Part shown: piece after piece, positions 1 through 6,342 of the stretch | How positions within the stretch are numbered: the stretch's first letter is position 1 | How the letters are laid out: each line of letters opens with the position of its first letter | NCBI GenBank assembly: GCA_010024215.1 | Contig: RGHK01000010.1 | Location: 1-15,450 of the forward strand | Direction: 5' to 3' | DNA from: Pseudomonadota bacterium | GTDB lineage: Bacteria > Pseudomonadota > Gammaproteobacteria > Magnimaribacterales > D2472 | DNA length: 15,450 bases | Notes under the pieces: generated by a model | The model's database searches: none | What the model saw: only the letters and a program-made list of their open reading frames with translations | What the model was told of the DNA's origin: nothing | Translations under genes and position numbers: made by a program

Positions 1-819
1 TTCTAAATCGTCAAACTCACCTTCGGATTTATTCATAAATGCGGTTAGCGCTGTTTCCGTATCTTTATGGCTTATAAGACTAGCATTCCACATTGCATGA
101 TATTCCAAAGAATCTCTTACAGAGTTATCTCTGGCATAATTAATTTGTTTCTTAATAACTCTAGTAACAAGAGGAGATTTGCTAGCAATAGTTTTAGCAA
201 GATTTTGAACTCCAGCCATCATATCCTCCACAGATCCGTAGACTTCATTCACAAGACCAAGAGACTTAGCTTCTTTGGAGTCACATTTTCTTCCTGTGTA
301 TGCCAGCTCTCTCAAAACAGCCAAAGGAATTAAGGATGGTAGTCTTTGGAGCGTACCAACATCAGCTGCAATACCAATATCAACCTCTGCAATTTTAAAA
401 AAGGCATCCTCAGAGCAATATCTCATATCACATGCTGCTGCCATATCTATAGCTCCTCCAATACAACCACCCTGAATGGCTGCTATAGTAGGCATCCTGC
501 ATTCTTCAAGAGCTGTAAAAGTATCTTGAAGTTCTAAAACCTCATGATAGAAAGCTTCTCTTTTTCTTGCTGGATCAATTTCTTTTTCAGATTTTTTTGG
601 CGGTGCAAAGTTTGCAAAATCCATGCCAGCACTAAAATGCTTACCCTGACCAGATAGTATTAATACTCTTGCATCAGATTTTTTATCAATATCTTTTATT
701 ATCTCTGGCAATTCTTTCCAAAAAACTCTAGTCATAGAATTTAGTTGATCTGGCCTATTCATAATAAGATGGGCAATACCATCATTTATCTGAACCTCAA
801 AACAAGAATATTTACTCAT
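1..819 (-). CDS. Enoyl-CoA hydratase/isomerase, dienoyl-CoA isomerase (ECH1) type, C-terminus cut by window edge
   Basis: I translated this from the minus strand: 273 codons run without a stop from ATG at 819-817 to base 1, so only the end of the protein is missing. It is a crotonase-fold enzyme, with the HFSAGMD loop at residues 61-67 and GGCIGG at 117-122 forming the acyl-CoA oxyanion region. Asp125, Glu145 and Asp153 match in spacing and context (EVDIGIAADVGTLQRLP) the three acidic residues of mammalian ECH1, delta3,5-delta2,4-dienoyl-CoA isomerase. That enzyme moves double bonds during beta-oxidation of unsaturated fatty acids. The isomerase role is inferred from this motif; a plain hydratase is the alternative. 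The start lies inside the end of the preceding 55-aa gene, with an 8-base overlap, so the two are probably translationally coupled. No clear Shine-Dalgarno sequence is seen. Confidence 0.9.
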   Translation of the reverse strand, partial: MSKYSCFEVQINDGIAHLIMNRPDQLNSMTRVFWKELPEIIKDIDKKSDARVLILSGQGKHFSAGMDFANFAPPKKSEKEIDPARKREAFYHEVLELQDTFTALEECRMPTIAAIQGGCIGGAIDMAAACDMRYCSEDAFFKIAEVDIGIAADVGTLQRLPSLIPLAVLRELAYTGRKCDSKEAKSLGLVNEVYGSVEDMMAGVQNLAKTIASKSPLVTRVIKKQINYARDNSVRDSLEYHAMWNASLISHKDTETALTAFMNKSEGEFDDLE

Positions 820-979
820 TTTCAGCTATTTCTATCGATTCGTTTACGATTGCGCGCATTTTTTCTACATGCTCAAAAGTTTTGTGATGAGACATTACAA
901 CTTTTCGCTCTTCACTTAATAGAACTAACATTTTTTTTAGTTTATTAAGATTTTCCAATAGTTCACTATTCATATGCAT
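812..979 (-). CDS. Small hypothetical protein, 55 aa, helical and charged
   Basis: A 55-codon frame on the minus strand runs from ATG at 979-977 to TAA at 814-812. A second in-frame ATG at 973-971 would give 53 aa. The protein is rich in Lys, Glu, Leu and Met, with a leucine-rich first half (ELLENLNKLKKMLVLL) and a mid-protein HHK. It has no signal peptide or membrane segment and looks like one or two amphipathic helices, perhaps a short coiled coil. It starts about 26-28 bases after a TATAAT box on the same strand and its stop overlaps the start of the crotonase gene. This arrangement supports a real first gene of a two-gene unit rather than a chance frame. I do not recognise a family. A role linked to the adjacent fatty-acid enzyme would be guesswork. 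Confidence 0.55.
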   Translation of the reverse strand: MHMNSELLENLNKLKKMLVLLSEERKVVMSHHKTFEHVEKMRAIVNESIEIAENE

Positions 980-1004
980 TAATGTAACTTAAATTTATTT
1001 ATTG

Positions 1005-1016
1005 GCATTATAATGC
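1005..1016. promoter_or_regulatory. Palindromic divergent promoter with overlapping -10 boxes
   Basis: The 12-base sequence GCATTATAATGC equals its own reverse complement. It contains TATAAT on the plus strand (1009-1014) and TATAAT on the minus strand (1012-1007), so one site offers a consensus -10 box to both diverging units. No good -35 hexamer is visible on either side. Expected transcription starts are near 1021 (plus, only about 5 bases before the ATG at 1026) and near 1000 (minus). The plus transcript would be almost leaderless. No Pho-box-like direct repeat was seen here. Confidence 0.55.
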
Positions 1017-1025
1017 TCTTAATCT

Positions 1026-1868
1026 ATGAAATCACGGAATCTATTATATTTCATCATAATACTTGGCACGTATGCTGATAATGTTTATGCAAAGGAGCCA
1101 AAGGTCGACAATGATCTTCAGGCCCAATCTATGCTTTCTGTTTTGTATACCCAATCTTCAGCGGAATATGAAGCAAATAACATACAAACATATGCAAGTG
1201 CTAAATTTGCTCTAGATAAAGCTCTATCAAATAAAAAGTGGACGGCTGCTTTAGAGCAAAAAGACAACTATCAGACAAAGCCTCCAGCTGTTATCTTAGA
1301 CATAGATGAAACCGTTTTAAATAATATCCCTTTCCAAGCTAGAGCCATTATTAAAGGAGAATCGTATCCAAAGGGCTGGCTTGAATGGATGCTTGAAGAA
1401 TCTGCAACAGCAGTAGCAGGCGTTGCAGACTTTCTTGAATATGCTTCACAAAAGGGAGTTAAGATTTTTTATGTGACCAACAGAATAGCAGTAGCTGAAG
1501 ATGCAACACGAAATAATATTCGAAAACTTGGACTTCCTCTCGATGAAGATGAAGATGTGCTTCTGATGAAAAATGAAAATGGCTGGACATCAGATAAGGT
1601 TTCAAGGAGGGAACTTATCTCAAATAACTATAGAGTTTTATTATTGATTGGTGATCAGTTGGGTGATTTTATATCCTTAGAAGAGGCAACGGTTAGTATG
1701 AATGAAAGACAAGACTTAGCTATAAAGTATCAAGATATGTGGGGCACCAAGTGGTTTATGATTACAAACCCAATATATGGAAGATGGGAAGCTTCCATAT
1801 ATGACAACAAGTATCCTGATACCGAGGCAGAATTAATGCAAATGAGAATCGAGGCATTAAAACCCTAA
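1026..1868 (+). CDS. Exported HAD acid phosphatase, class B / e(P4) 5'-nucleotidase-like
   Basis: This 280-aa protein is a HAD-superfamily phosphatase of the class B acid phosphatase / e(P4) nucleotidase group, which removes phosphate from nucleotides and other monoesters outside the cytoplasm. The motifs are in order: DIDET at 92-96 (nucleophile Asp92, general acid Asp94), Thr151 after the FYV strand, Lys191, and GDQLGDF at 209-215 carrying Asp210 and Asp214 for magnesium. The N-terminus has a basic start, a hydrophobic core and a plausible VYA cleavage site near residue 22, so the ATG at 1026 is the likely start. True e(P4) proteins are lipoproteins; no lipobox cysteine is present here, so this one is probably periplasmic and soluble. 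The alkaline phosphatase gene follows after 2 bases, which implies joint expression for phosphate-ester scavenging. Confidence 0.85.
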   Translation: MKSRNLLYFIIILGTYADNVYAKEPKVDNDLQAQSMLSVLYTQSSAEYEANNIQTYASAKFALDKALSNKKWTAALEQKDNYQTKPPAVILDIDETVLNNIPFQARAIIKGESYPKGWLEWMLEESATAVAGVADFLEYASQKGVKIFYVTNRIAVAEDATRNNIRKLGLPLDEDEDVLLMKNENGWTSDKVSRRELISNNYRVLLLIGDQLGDFISLEEATVSMNERQDLAIKYQDMWGTKWFMITNPIYGRWEASIYDNKYPDTEAELMQMRIEALKP

Positions 1869-1870
1869 GA

Positions 1871-3013
1871 ATGAAATTTCGAATACTGGTTTTATTGGCT
1901 TTTTTTATAACCTTACTTTTGTTATGGCCATCAAAAGATAATGAAAAAATAAAAATTGGTTCGAAGATAACTGACGTAATTGAAATTCATTCTTTTGGCA
2001 AAGATGAGAGACCAAAAAATATAATTCTTATTATTGGAGATGGAACTGGTTTAAATCAAATAGCTCTATCAAGAATGGCAATAGGCGGATTAGATTATAA
2101 ATTAGCTATTGATCAGATGCCCTATACAGGTTTCTCTCTAACTCATTCTCATAATAATGTTTATACAGATTCTGCTGCCGGAGCTACTGCCTGGGCTACT
2201 GGGGTCAAAACAACTAATAGATTTATATCAGTAAGTCCAGATAAAAAGGAACTGCCAACAATACCAGAAATATTATCTTCAAAAGACTATTTATCAGGCT
2301 TGGTGGCAACATCATCCATAACTCACGCAACACCAGCAGCTTTTTATGCTCATATTGATTCAAGATATGAAGAGGAAGAAATAGCTGAACAGTTAGTTAA
2401 TTCAACAATTAGTATTGCTCTGGGTGGTGGTAAAGAGTTTTTTGATTTAGATAAATTAAAAGATAGCGCTAGATTTATTTCTACAAAAAACTCGTTATTA
2501 AATATGGAGCTTGGGTCTTCAAGAGTAATTGGTTTATTTGACGATGACGGCATTTATAGATCTCCAAACAAACCAACTCAGCTGGAGATGACAAATAGAG
2601 CTATAAAATATTTAAACGAACAAACAGAAAGTTGTCATGGTTTTTTTCTAATGTCAGAGGGCTCCCAAATAGACTGGGCATCCCATGATAATGATGCCGA
2701 AAAAATGATAGTTGAATTTGAAGATTTTGATAACACCATCAGATCAGTTATGAATTTTGTTACAGCTGACAAGGAAACCTTATTAATAATCACAGCAGAC
2801 CATGAAACAGGAGGTCTTCAAATTTTGAAACAGGTTGATGATTTTGTTGAAGTTCAATGGGGAACAGGAAGGCACACCGGTATACCTGTTGGTGTTTATG
2901 CGTATGGACCTGGAGCACATCTTTTTACAGGACTTATGGATAATACCGATATTCACAAGAAAATTATGAGCCTAGTAAATGACTCAGAACCTAAGAATAG
3001 AATATGCAAATAG
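1871..3013 (+). CDS. phoA: Alkaline phosphatase, PhoA family
   Basis: This is a 380-aa alkaline phosphatase that hydrolyses phosphomonoesters through a phosphoserine intermediate with two zinc ions and one magnesium. All the expected ligands can be placed: Asp57 in IIGDG, nucleophile Ser101 in VYTDSAAGATA, Thr151-His152 in THATPAAF, Glu263/Asp268/His272 in EGSQIDWASH, Asp310-His311 in TADHETGG and His335 in GRHTG. The spacing of Glu263, Asp268 and His272 is the same as Glu322, Asp327 and His331 of the E. coli enzyme. The protein is shorter than E. coli PhoA. Residues 4-19 are strongly hydrophobic without an obvious AxA cleavage site, so it may be either secreted or anchored to the inner membrane facing the periplasm. 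It sits 2 bases after the acid phosphatase gene and overlaps the cysQ start by 10 bases. The symbol is by family. Confidence 0.92.
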   Translation: MKFRILVLLAFFITLLLLWPSKDNEKIKIGSKITDVIEIHSFGKDERPKNIILIIGDGTGLNQIALSRMAIGGLDYKLAIDQMPYTGFSLTHSHNNVYTDSAAGATAWATGVKTTNRFISVSPDKKELPTIPEILSSKDYLSGLVATSSITHATPAAFYAHIDSRYEEEEIAEQLVNSTISIALGGGKEFFDLDKLKDSARFISTKNSLLNMELGSSRVIGLFDDDGIYRSPNKPTQLEMTNRAIKYLNEQTESCHGFFLMSEGSQIDWASHDNDAEKMIVEFEDFDNTIRSVMNFVTADKETLLIITADHETGGLQILKQVDDFVEVQWGTGRHTGIPVGVYAYGPGAHLFTGLMDNTDIHKKIMSLVNDSEPKNRICK

Positions 3014-3626
3014 ATAATGCATTTATAACAAGAATCTTAGAACCTCTTAAGATAACCGTTGATGAAGCCTCAAGGTCTATAATGGATGTATATCATAAAG
3101 ATACCTATGATACTGAAACTAAATCAGATGGCTCTCCAGTAACCGAAGCAGATAACAGGTCCAATGAGATTATTATTAAATCTCTAAAAAACATCAGTAA
3201 TGATATTCCAATCCTTACAGAAGAAATTTATGAAAAAGATTTAATCAATACCGATATCCCATATTGGTTAGTAGATCCATTAGATGGAACAAAAGAATTC
3301 ATAAATAAGTCAAATGACTTTACTGTAAATATTGCTTTAATTGAGGACTCTAAACCAATTTTTGGAATTATTGGCGCGCCTGCAACCGGTAAAATTTGGC
3401 ATGGCTCACATTTTAATAATTCATCAAACAATCATTCAGTTCCTGAAATGATTCGAATAGTTATGAGTAAAAGCCATCAGACAGAAGAAGATAAGAAATT
3501 TTTAGATTACATGGGTTCTTTGAATATAAAGTATGAAATTATCCTTCATTTATTGCATTTAGAAATAGGGCACTAGAAGAAACCTATATGCCAATATTGA
3601 GCGAATTCTATAAAAAATTGCTATAA
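3004..3626 (+). pseudogene. cysQ: cysQ, 3'(2'),5'-bisphosphate nucleotidase, internally deleted and frameshifted
   Basis: CysQ removes 3'-phosphate from PAP, a by-product of sulfate assimilation. The open frame (3004-3576) encodes only 190 aa, against about 246 in E. coli. Residues up to about 177 align well by eye: SPVTEAD, the acidic ILTEE, and WLVDPLDGTKEFI (the first metal-binding motif). The GSSLKFC and WDTAAG block that completes the metal and substrate site is missing. The last residues of the open frame look unrelated, but in the +2 frame from about 3537 the DNA encodes NYPSFIAFRNRALEE and continues to TAA at 3624-3626. This resembles the LNPxFIAF end of CysQ proteins. The simplest reading is a loss of roughly 55-60 codons with a frame change, with the junction near 3535-3540. 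The product should be inactive. An assembly error is possible. The start overlaps the preceding gene by 10 bases. Confidence 0.75.
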
Positions 3627-3627
3627 T
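3597..3627 (+). promoter_or_regulatory. Probable rpoH promoter, extended -10 type
   Basis: TGC-TATAAT at 3619-3627 is a perfect extended -10 element. TTGAGC at 3597-3602 is a possible -35 with a long 19-base spacer, which matters less when the -10 is extended. Transcription would start near 3634, leaving a leader of about 50 bases before the rpoH ATG. The promoter lies inside the out-of-frame tail of the damaged cysQ gene. Confidence 0.6.
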
Positions 3628-3638
3628 TTCTTAATAAC

Positions 3639-3660
3639 ATTAATTATTATTATAATTAAT
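3639..3660 (+). promoter_or_regulatory. All-AU hairpin in the rpoH leader
   Basis: A perfect 9-base inverted repeat (ATTAATTAT and ATAATTAAT, separated by 4 bases) lies between the predicted transcription start and the rpoH ATG at 3684. It has no G-C pair, so it would melt easily. The whole stretch 3621-3685 has no G, so no Shine-Dalgarno sequence is possible. Regulation by temperature is only a suggestion; no pairing with the start codon has been shown. Confidence 0.35.
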
Positions 3661-3683
3661 TATAACTTTTATTTATATTAAAT

Positions 3684-4544
3684 ATGGGAACACAGTTACA
3701 ACCATCTCAGCTTAACAGTCCAGGTAAGGATATAGAGTCCTATCTTGCTTCTGTGCACTCAATTCCTATATTAACTAAGGAACAAGAACAAGAATTAGCC
3801 CTAAGGTTATATGAAGAAGATGATCTTGATGCTGCGAGACAACTAGTTATTCATCATTTAAGGTTTGTTGTTCACATTGCAAGATCATATCAGGGGTATG
3901 GACTACCTTTGGCTGACATTATACAAGAAGGCAATGTCGGTCTAATGAAGGCTGTAGACAAATACGATCCCCATAGAGGAGTTAAAGTTGTATCTTTTGC
4001 TGTTCATTGGATTAAAGCTGAAATACATGAGTATATTCTTAAAAACTGGAGGCTTGTTAAAATTGCAACAACCAAGGCCCAAAGAAAGTTGTTTTTTAAT
4101 CTTAGGGGTAAAAAAAAGAGCCTTGAGTGGTTAACAAAAGAAGAAGCAGAAAATATAGCCAAAGATTTAAATGTTGATGTTAAAGATGTGCTTCATATGG
4201 AAAATAGGCTTTCATCTAATGATGCATCTTTCGATACTCCCGTTCCATCGGGCGAAGATGATGAAATGATGTCACCCTCTCAATATCTTGAGGACAAAAC
4301 TTATGATCCAGAGGTTATAGTTGCTAACGCTGAAGCTGACGATATAAATCAAAGTGACTTAATTGAAGCTCTCAAAATGTTAGATGATAGAAGTAGAGAC
4401 ATTCTTCAAAGAAGGTACTTGGCTGACGATAAAGCAACGCTTCATGAGTTAGCTGATGAATACAAGGTTTCTGCTGAAAGAATTAGGCAAATTGAAAACG
4501 GAGCTTTGAAAAAATTAAAAAATTTAATGGTGAGCGCAGCCTAA
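3684..4544 (+). CDS. rpoH: RNA polymerase heat-shock sigma factor RpoH (sigma-32)
   Basis: This 286-aa group 3 sigma factor directs RNA polymerase to heat-shock promoters (chaperones, proteases). Domain order is clear: region 1.2 near residues 16-42, region 2 with DIIQEGNVGLMKAV at 78-91 (core binding) followed by the melting and -10 recognition part up to about 128, the RpoH box QRKLFFNLR at 133-141 that separates RpoH from RpoD and RpoS, region 3 near 150-175, and the region 4.2 helix-turn-helix at about 251-279 (ATLHELADEYKVSAERIRQ). Length matches the family (284 in E. coli). It is not preceded by ftsYEX, the usual gammaproteobacterial neighbours, but by the cysQ remnant. It probably has its own extended -10 promoter and a G-free leader. 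The trmB gene follows after 24 bases. Confidence 0.97.
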   Translation: MGTQLQPSQLNSPGKDIESYLASVHSIPILTKEQEQELALRLYEEDDLDAARQLVIHHLRFVVHIARSYQGYGLPLADIIQEGNVGLMKAVDKYDPHRGVKVVSFAVHWIKAEIHEYILKNWRLVKIATTKAQRKLFFNLRGKKKSLEWLTKEEAENIAKDLNVDVKDVLHMENRLSSNDASFDTPVPSGEDDEMMSPSQYLEDKTYDPEVIVANAEADDINQSDLIEALKMLDDRSRDILQRRYLADDKATLHELADEYKVSAERIRQIENGALKKLKNLMVSAA

Positions 4545-4568
4545 TTACTAAGTAATACCACCGTATAA

Positions 4569-5216
4569 ATGTATTACAAATTTTTACCTTCATTTGTTCA
4601 AAGAAAAGGAAGAATTACTAAAAGCCAAGAATATAACCTCTTGCAGTTATCAAAATTTGAAATTAATTCTTATGACCAAATAGTCTCTGCAAAAGAAGAT
4701 TTTAAAAAAGTTATCCTAGAGATAGGATTTGGTAATGGTGAACATATATCTAGGCTTGCTCAAGAGAATCGACAACATTTATATATTGGTTCAGAGGTAT
4801 ATATGTCAGGAATAGGGCAGCTGCTTGGAGAGATTGCTAAATATAATTTGAACAATATAAAGATTGTAAAGGGCGATATAAGGCTTTTGCTGGATGATTT
4901 AAAAAGTCCATTATTTGATGATGTTGTTATTATTTGCCCTGATCCATGGCCAAAACTTAAGCACCATAAAAGAAGGATGATAAATTTAGATTTTTTTGAA
5001 TTAATACATAAAAGTATTAACCCCAATGGGCATTTATTTATTTCTACAGATTGGAAAAATTATGCAGAATCCATTGAAGAAACAATAGATAGTTTTGAGG
5101 GTTTTAAAAGAACAAACGGTTCTATATATGAGGATACTTTTCTAACTAAATTCCAACAAAGAGCAAAAAAGGAAGGAAGAAAAATTTATCCATTTGCTTT
5201 GGAGAAGGTTAGTTAA
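4569..5216 (+). CDS. trmB: tRNA (guanine-46-N7)-methyltransferase TrmB
   Basis: A 215-aa SAM-dependent methyltransferase that makes m7G46 in the variable loop of tRNAs. The SAM-binding glycine loop EIGFGNG is at 51-57, the acidic GSEVYMSGIG segment at 74-83, the family signature PDPWPK at 124-129 with HHKRR at 132-136, and the C-terminal TKFQQRAKKEGR near 193-204. The N-terminal SFVQRKGRITKSQ is typical of the family and supports the ATG at 4569. There is no clear ribosome-binding site. It follows rpoH by 24 bases and is probably cotranscribed. Its last 8 bases overlap the end of hemW on the other strand. In other gammaproteobacteria trmB is often close to hemW and rdgB, which fits this location. 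Confidence 0.95.
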   Translation: MYYKFLPSFVQRKGRITKSQEYNLLQLSKFEINSYDQIVSAKEDFKKVILEIGFGNGEHISRLAQENRQHLYIGSEVYMSGIGQLLGEIAKYNLNNIKIVKGDIRLLLDDLKSPLFDDVVIICPDPWPKLKHHKRRMINLDFFELIHKSINPNGHLFISTDWKNYAESIEETIDSFEGFKRTNGSIYEDTFLTKFQQRAKKEGRKIYPFALEKVS

Positions 5217-6342
5217 ATAGATTAATGGTGTCATTAAGAAACTTGTAACCTTTTGGTGTAGCTTTAAATAAATCTTTTTCAAGCAAGCCAGCCTCAATAC
5301 CAGTTACAACTTTTTGGTTAAATTGTTTGGAGATAAAAATATTTCTCTTTTTTGCTTCTTTAAAAGAGATGCCGTTTTTAATCCTTAAAAGGTTCATTGC
5401 TAGGTCTAGGTCATATTTTGACTCATCAATTTTTGTAATTATATTTTTTGTAGGATCTTTGATATAAGAGTCAACCTTTTTAAGCTTAATCATTCTCAAA
5501 ATAGACTCAGAAGTAGTAATTTTGCTGTGAGCTCCAGGCCCTATGCCTAAATAATCGCCATACATCCAGTAATTCATATTATGTTTGCTGTGCATATTGT
5601 TTTTAGCCCATGAAGATACTTCATATTGATATATTTCATTCTGGTTCAGCGTTCTTTTGGCCATTGATTCCATTGATTCAATAATTTCATCACTCGGTAT
5701 TTTTAATTCTCGTTTATAAAAAATAGTATTTGGCTCAATAGTTAACTGATACAAAGAAAGGTGATTAAAGTTGTATTTGCAAAAAGTTTCTAAGTCATTC
5801 TGAAGAGATGATAGAGACTGTTCCATGACTCCATAAATAAGATCAATCGATGTTTCTAATTTTCCAAATTCAGCAACTGTTTCCATAGCAATAAGACTCT
5901 GTTGTGCATTGTGATTTCTCTCTAAACTGTCTAAAACTATTTGATCAAAGCTTTGGATTCCTATAGATATTCTATTTATACCAATATTGGTAATATCATT
6001 TAGATATTCTTTTGAGACCTCTTTTGGATTTAGTTCAAAACTTATTTCACAATGATCTTTTATAAGCCCTTCATTTGATAATTTAGTTATTAATTTCTCT
6101 ATTATCATTGGAGATACAAGCGATGGAGTCCCCCCACCAAAATATATAGATGAAAATTTTCTATTTAGAATATATTTTTTAGAAAAAGAAAGATCTTCAA
6201 AAAGGGCCCCCAATAACTTTTCTTCATCTCCTAATGTTTTGTTTACATTTATATTAAAGTCACAGTAGGGACATTTTTTCTCACACCATGGAAGATGTAT
6301 ATAAAGTGAGATAGGAGTGTTATCAGGATTAAATACTTTCAA
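5209..6342 (-). CDS. hemW: HemW, radical SAM heme chaperone (HemN-like)
   Basis: A 377-aa radical SAM protein of the HemN/HemW family. Cys20, Cys24 and Cys27 form the CX3CX2C site for the 4Fe-4S cluster, followed by Asp28-Phe29. HemN has a further cysteine here; Phe in this place marks HemW, thought to insert or deliver heme rather than oxidise coproporphyrinogen. FGGGTPS at 68-74 and the IGIQSF strand are standard parts of the SAM-binding barrel. The length equals the usual HemW size. It is the last gene of the long minus-strand run: its start lies inside the end of rdgB with a 14-base overlap, and its stop lies inside trmB. Older annotations call such proteins oxygen-independent coproporphyrinogen oxidase. 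Confidence 0.93.
   Translation of the reverse strand: MKVFNPDNTPISLYIHLPWCEKKCPYCDFNINVNKTLGDEEKLLGALFEDLSFSKKYILNRKFSSIYFGGGTPSLVSPMIIEKLITKLSNEGLIKDHCEISFELNPKEVSKEYLNDITNIGINRISIGIQSFDQIVLDSLERNHNAQQSLIAMETVAEFGKLETSIDLIYGVMEQSLSSLQNDLETFCKYNFNHLSLYQLTIEPNTIFYKRELKIPSDEIIESMESMAKRTLNQNEIYQYEVSSWAKNNMHSKHNMNYWMYGDYLGIGPGAHSKITTSESILRMIKLKKVDSYIKDPTKNIITKIDESKYDLDLAMNLLRIKNGISFKEAKKRNIFISKQFNQKVVTGIEAGLLEKDLFKATPKGYKFLNDTINLFN

Noticed and set aside
67..537. Plus-strand open frames of 63-88 aa in the first 540 bases
   Set aside because: They are antisense shadows of the crotonase gene, whose minus-strand frame is open through the whole region and matches a known family.
745..948. Plus-strand 67-aa frame with hydrophobic residues
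   Set aside because: It overlaps the crotonase start and the small minus-strand gene, has no ribosome-binding site, and its hydrophobicity is explained by reading A-rich coding sequence in antisense.
3538..3576. The last 13 codons of the 190-aa cysQ open frame (IILHLLHLEIGH) as a real new C-terminus
   Set aside because: This sequence has no likeness to CysQ, while the overlapping +2 frame does. It is better read as out-of-frame translation after the deletion.
4544..4556. Inverted repeat ATTACT-A-AGTAAT just after rpoH, as a terminator or operator
   Set aside because: The stem is 6 bases, A/T-rich, with a one-base loop and no U-run. It lies in a 24-base gap between probably cotranscribed genes. 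Chance occurrence is likely at this base composition.
1026..5216. Phosphatases plus rpoH as a possible defence or stress island
   Set aside because: All intact genes belong to well-known housekeeping or nutrient families. No nuclease, integrase, repeat or base-composition break was seen.
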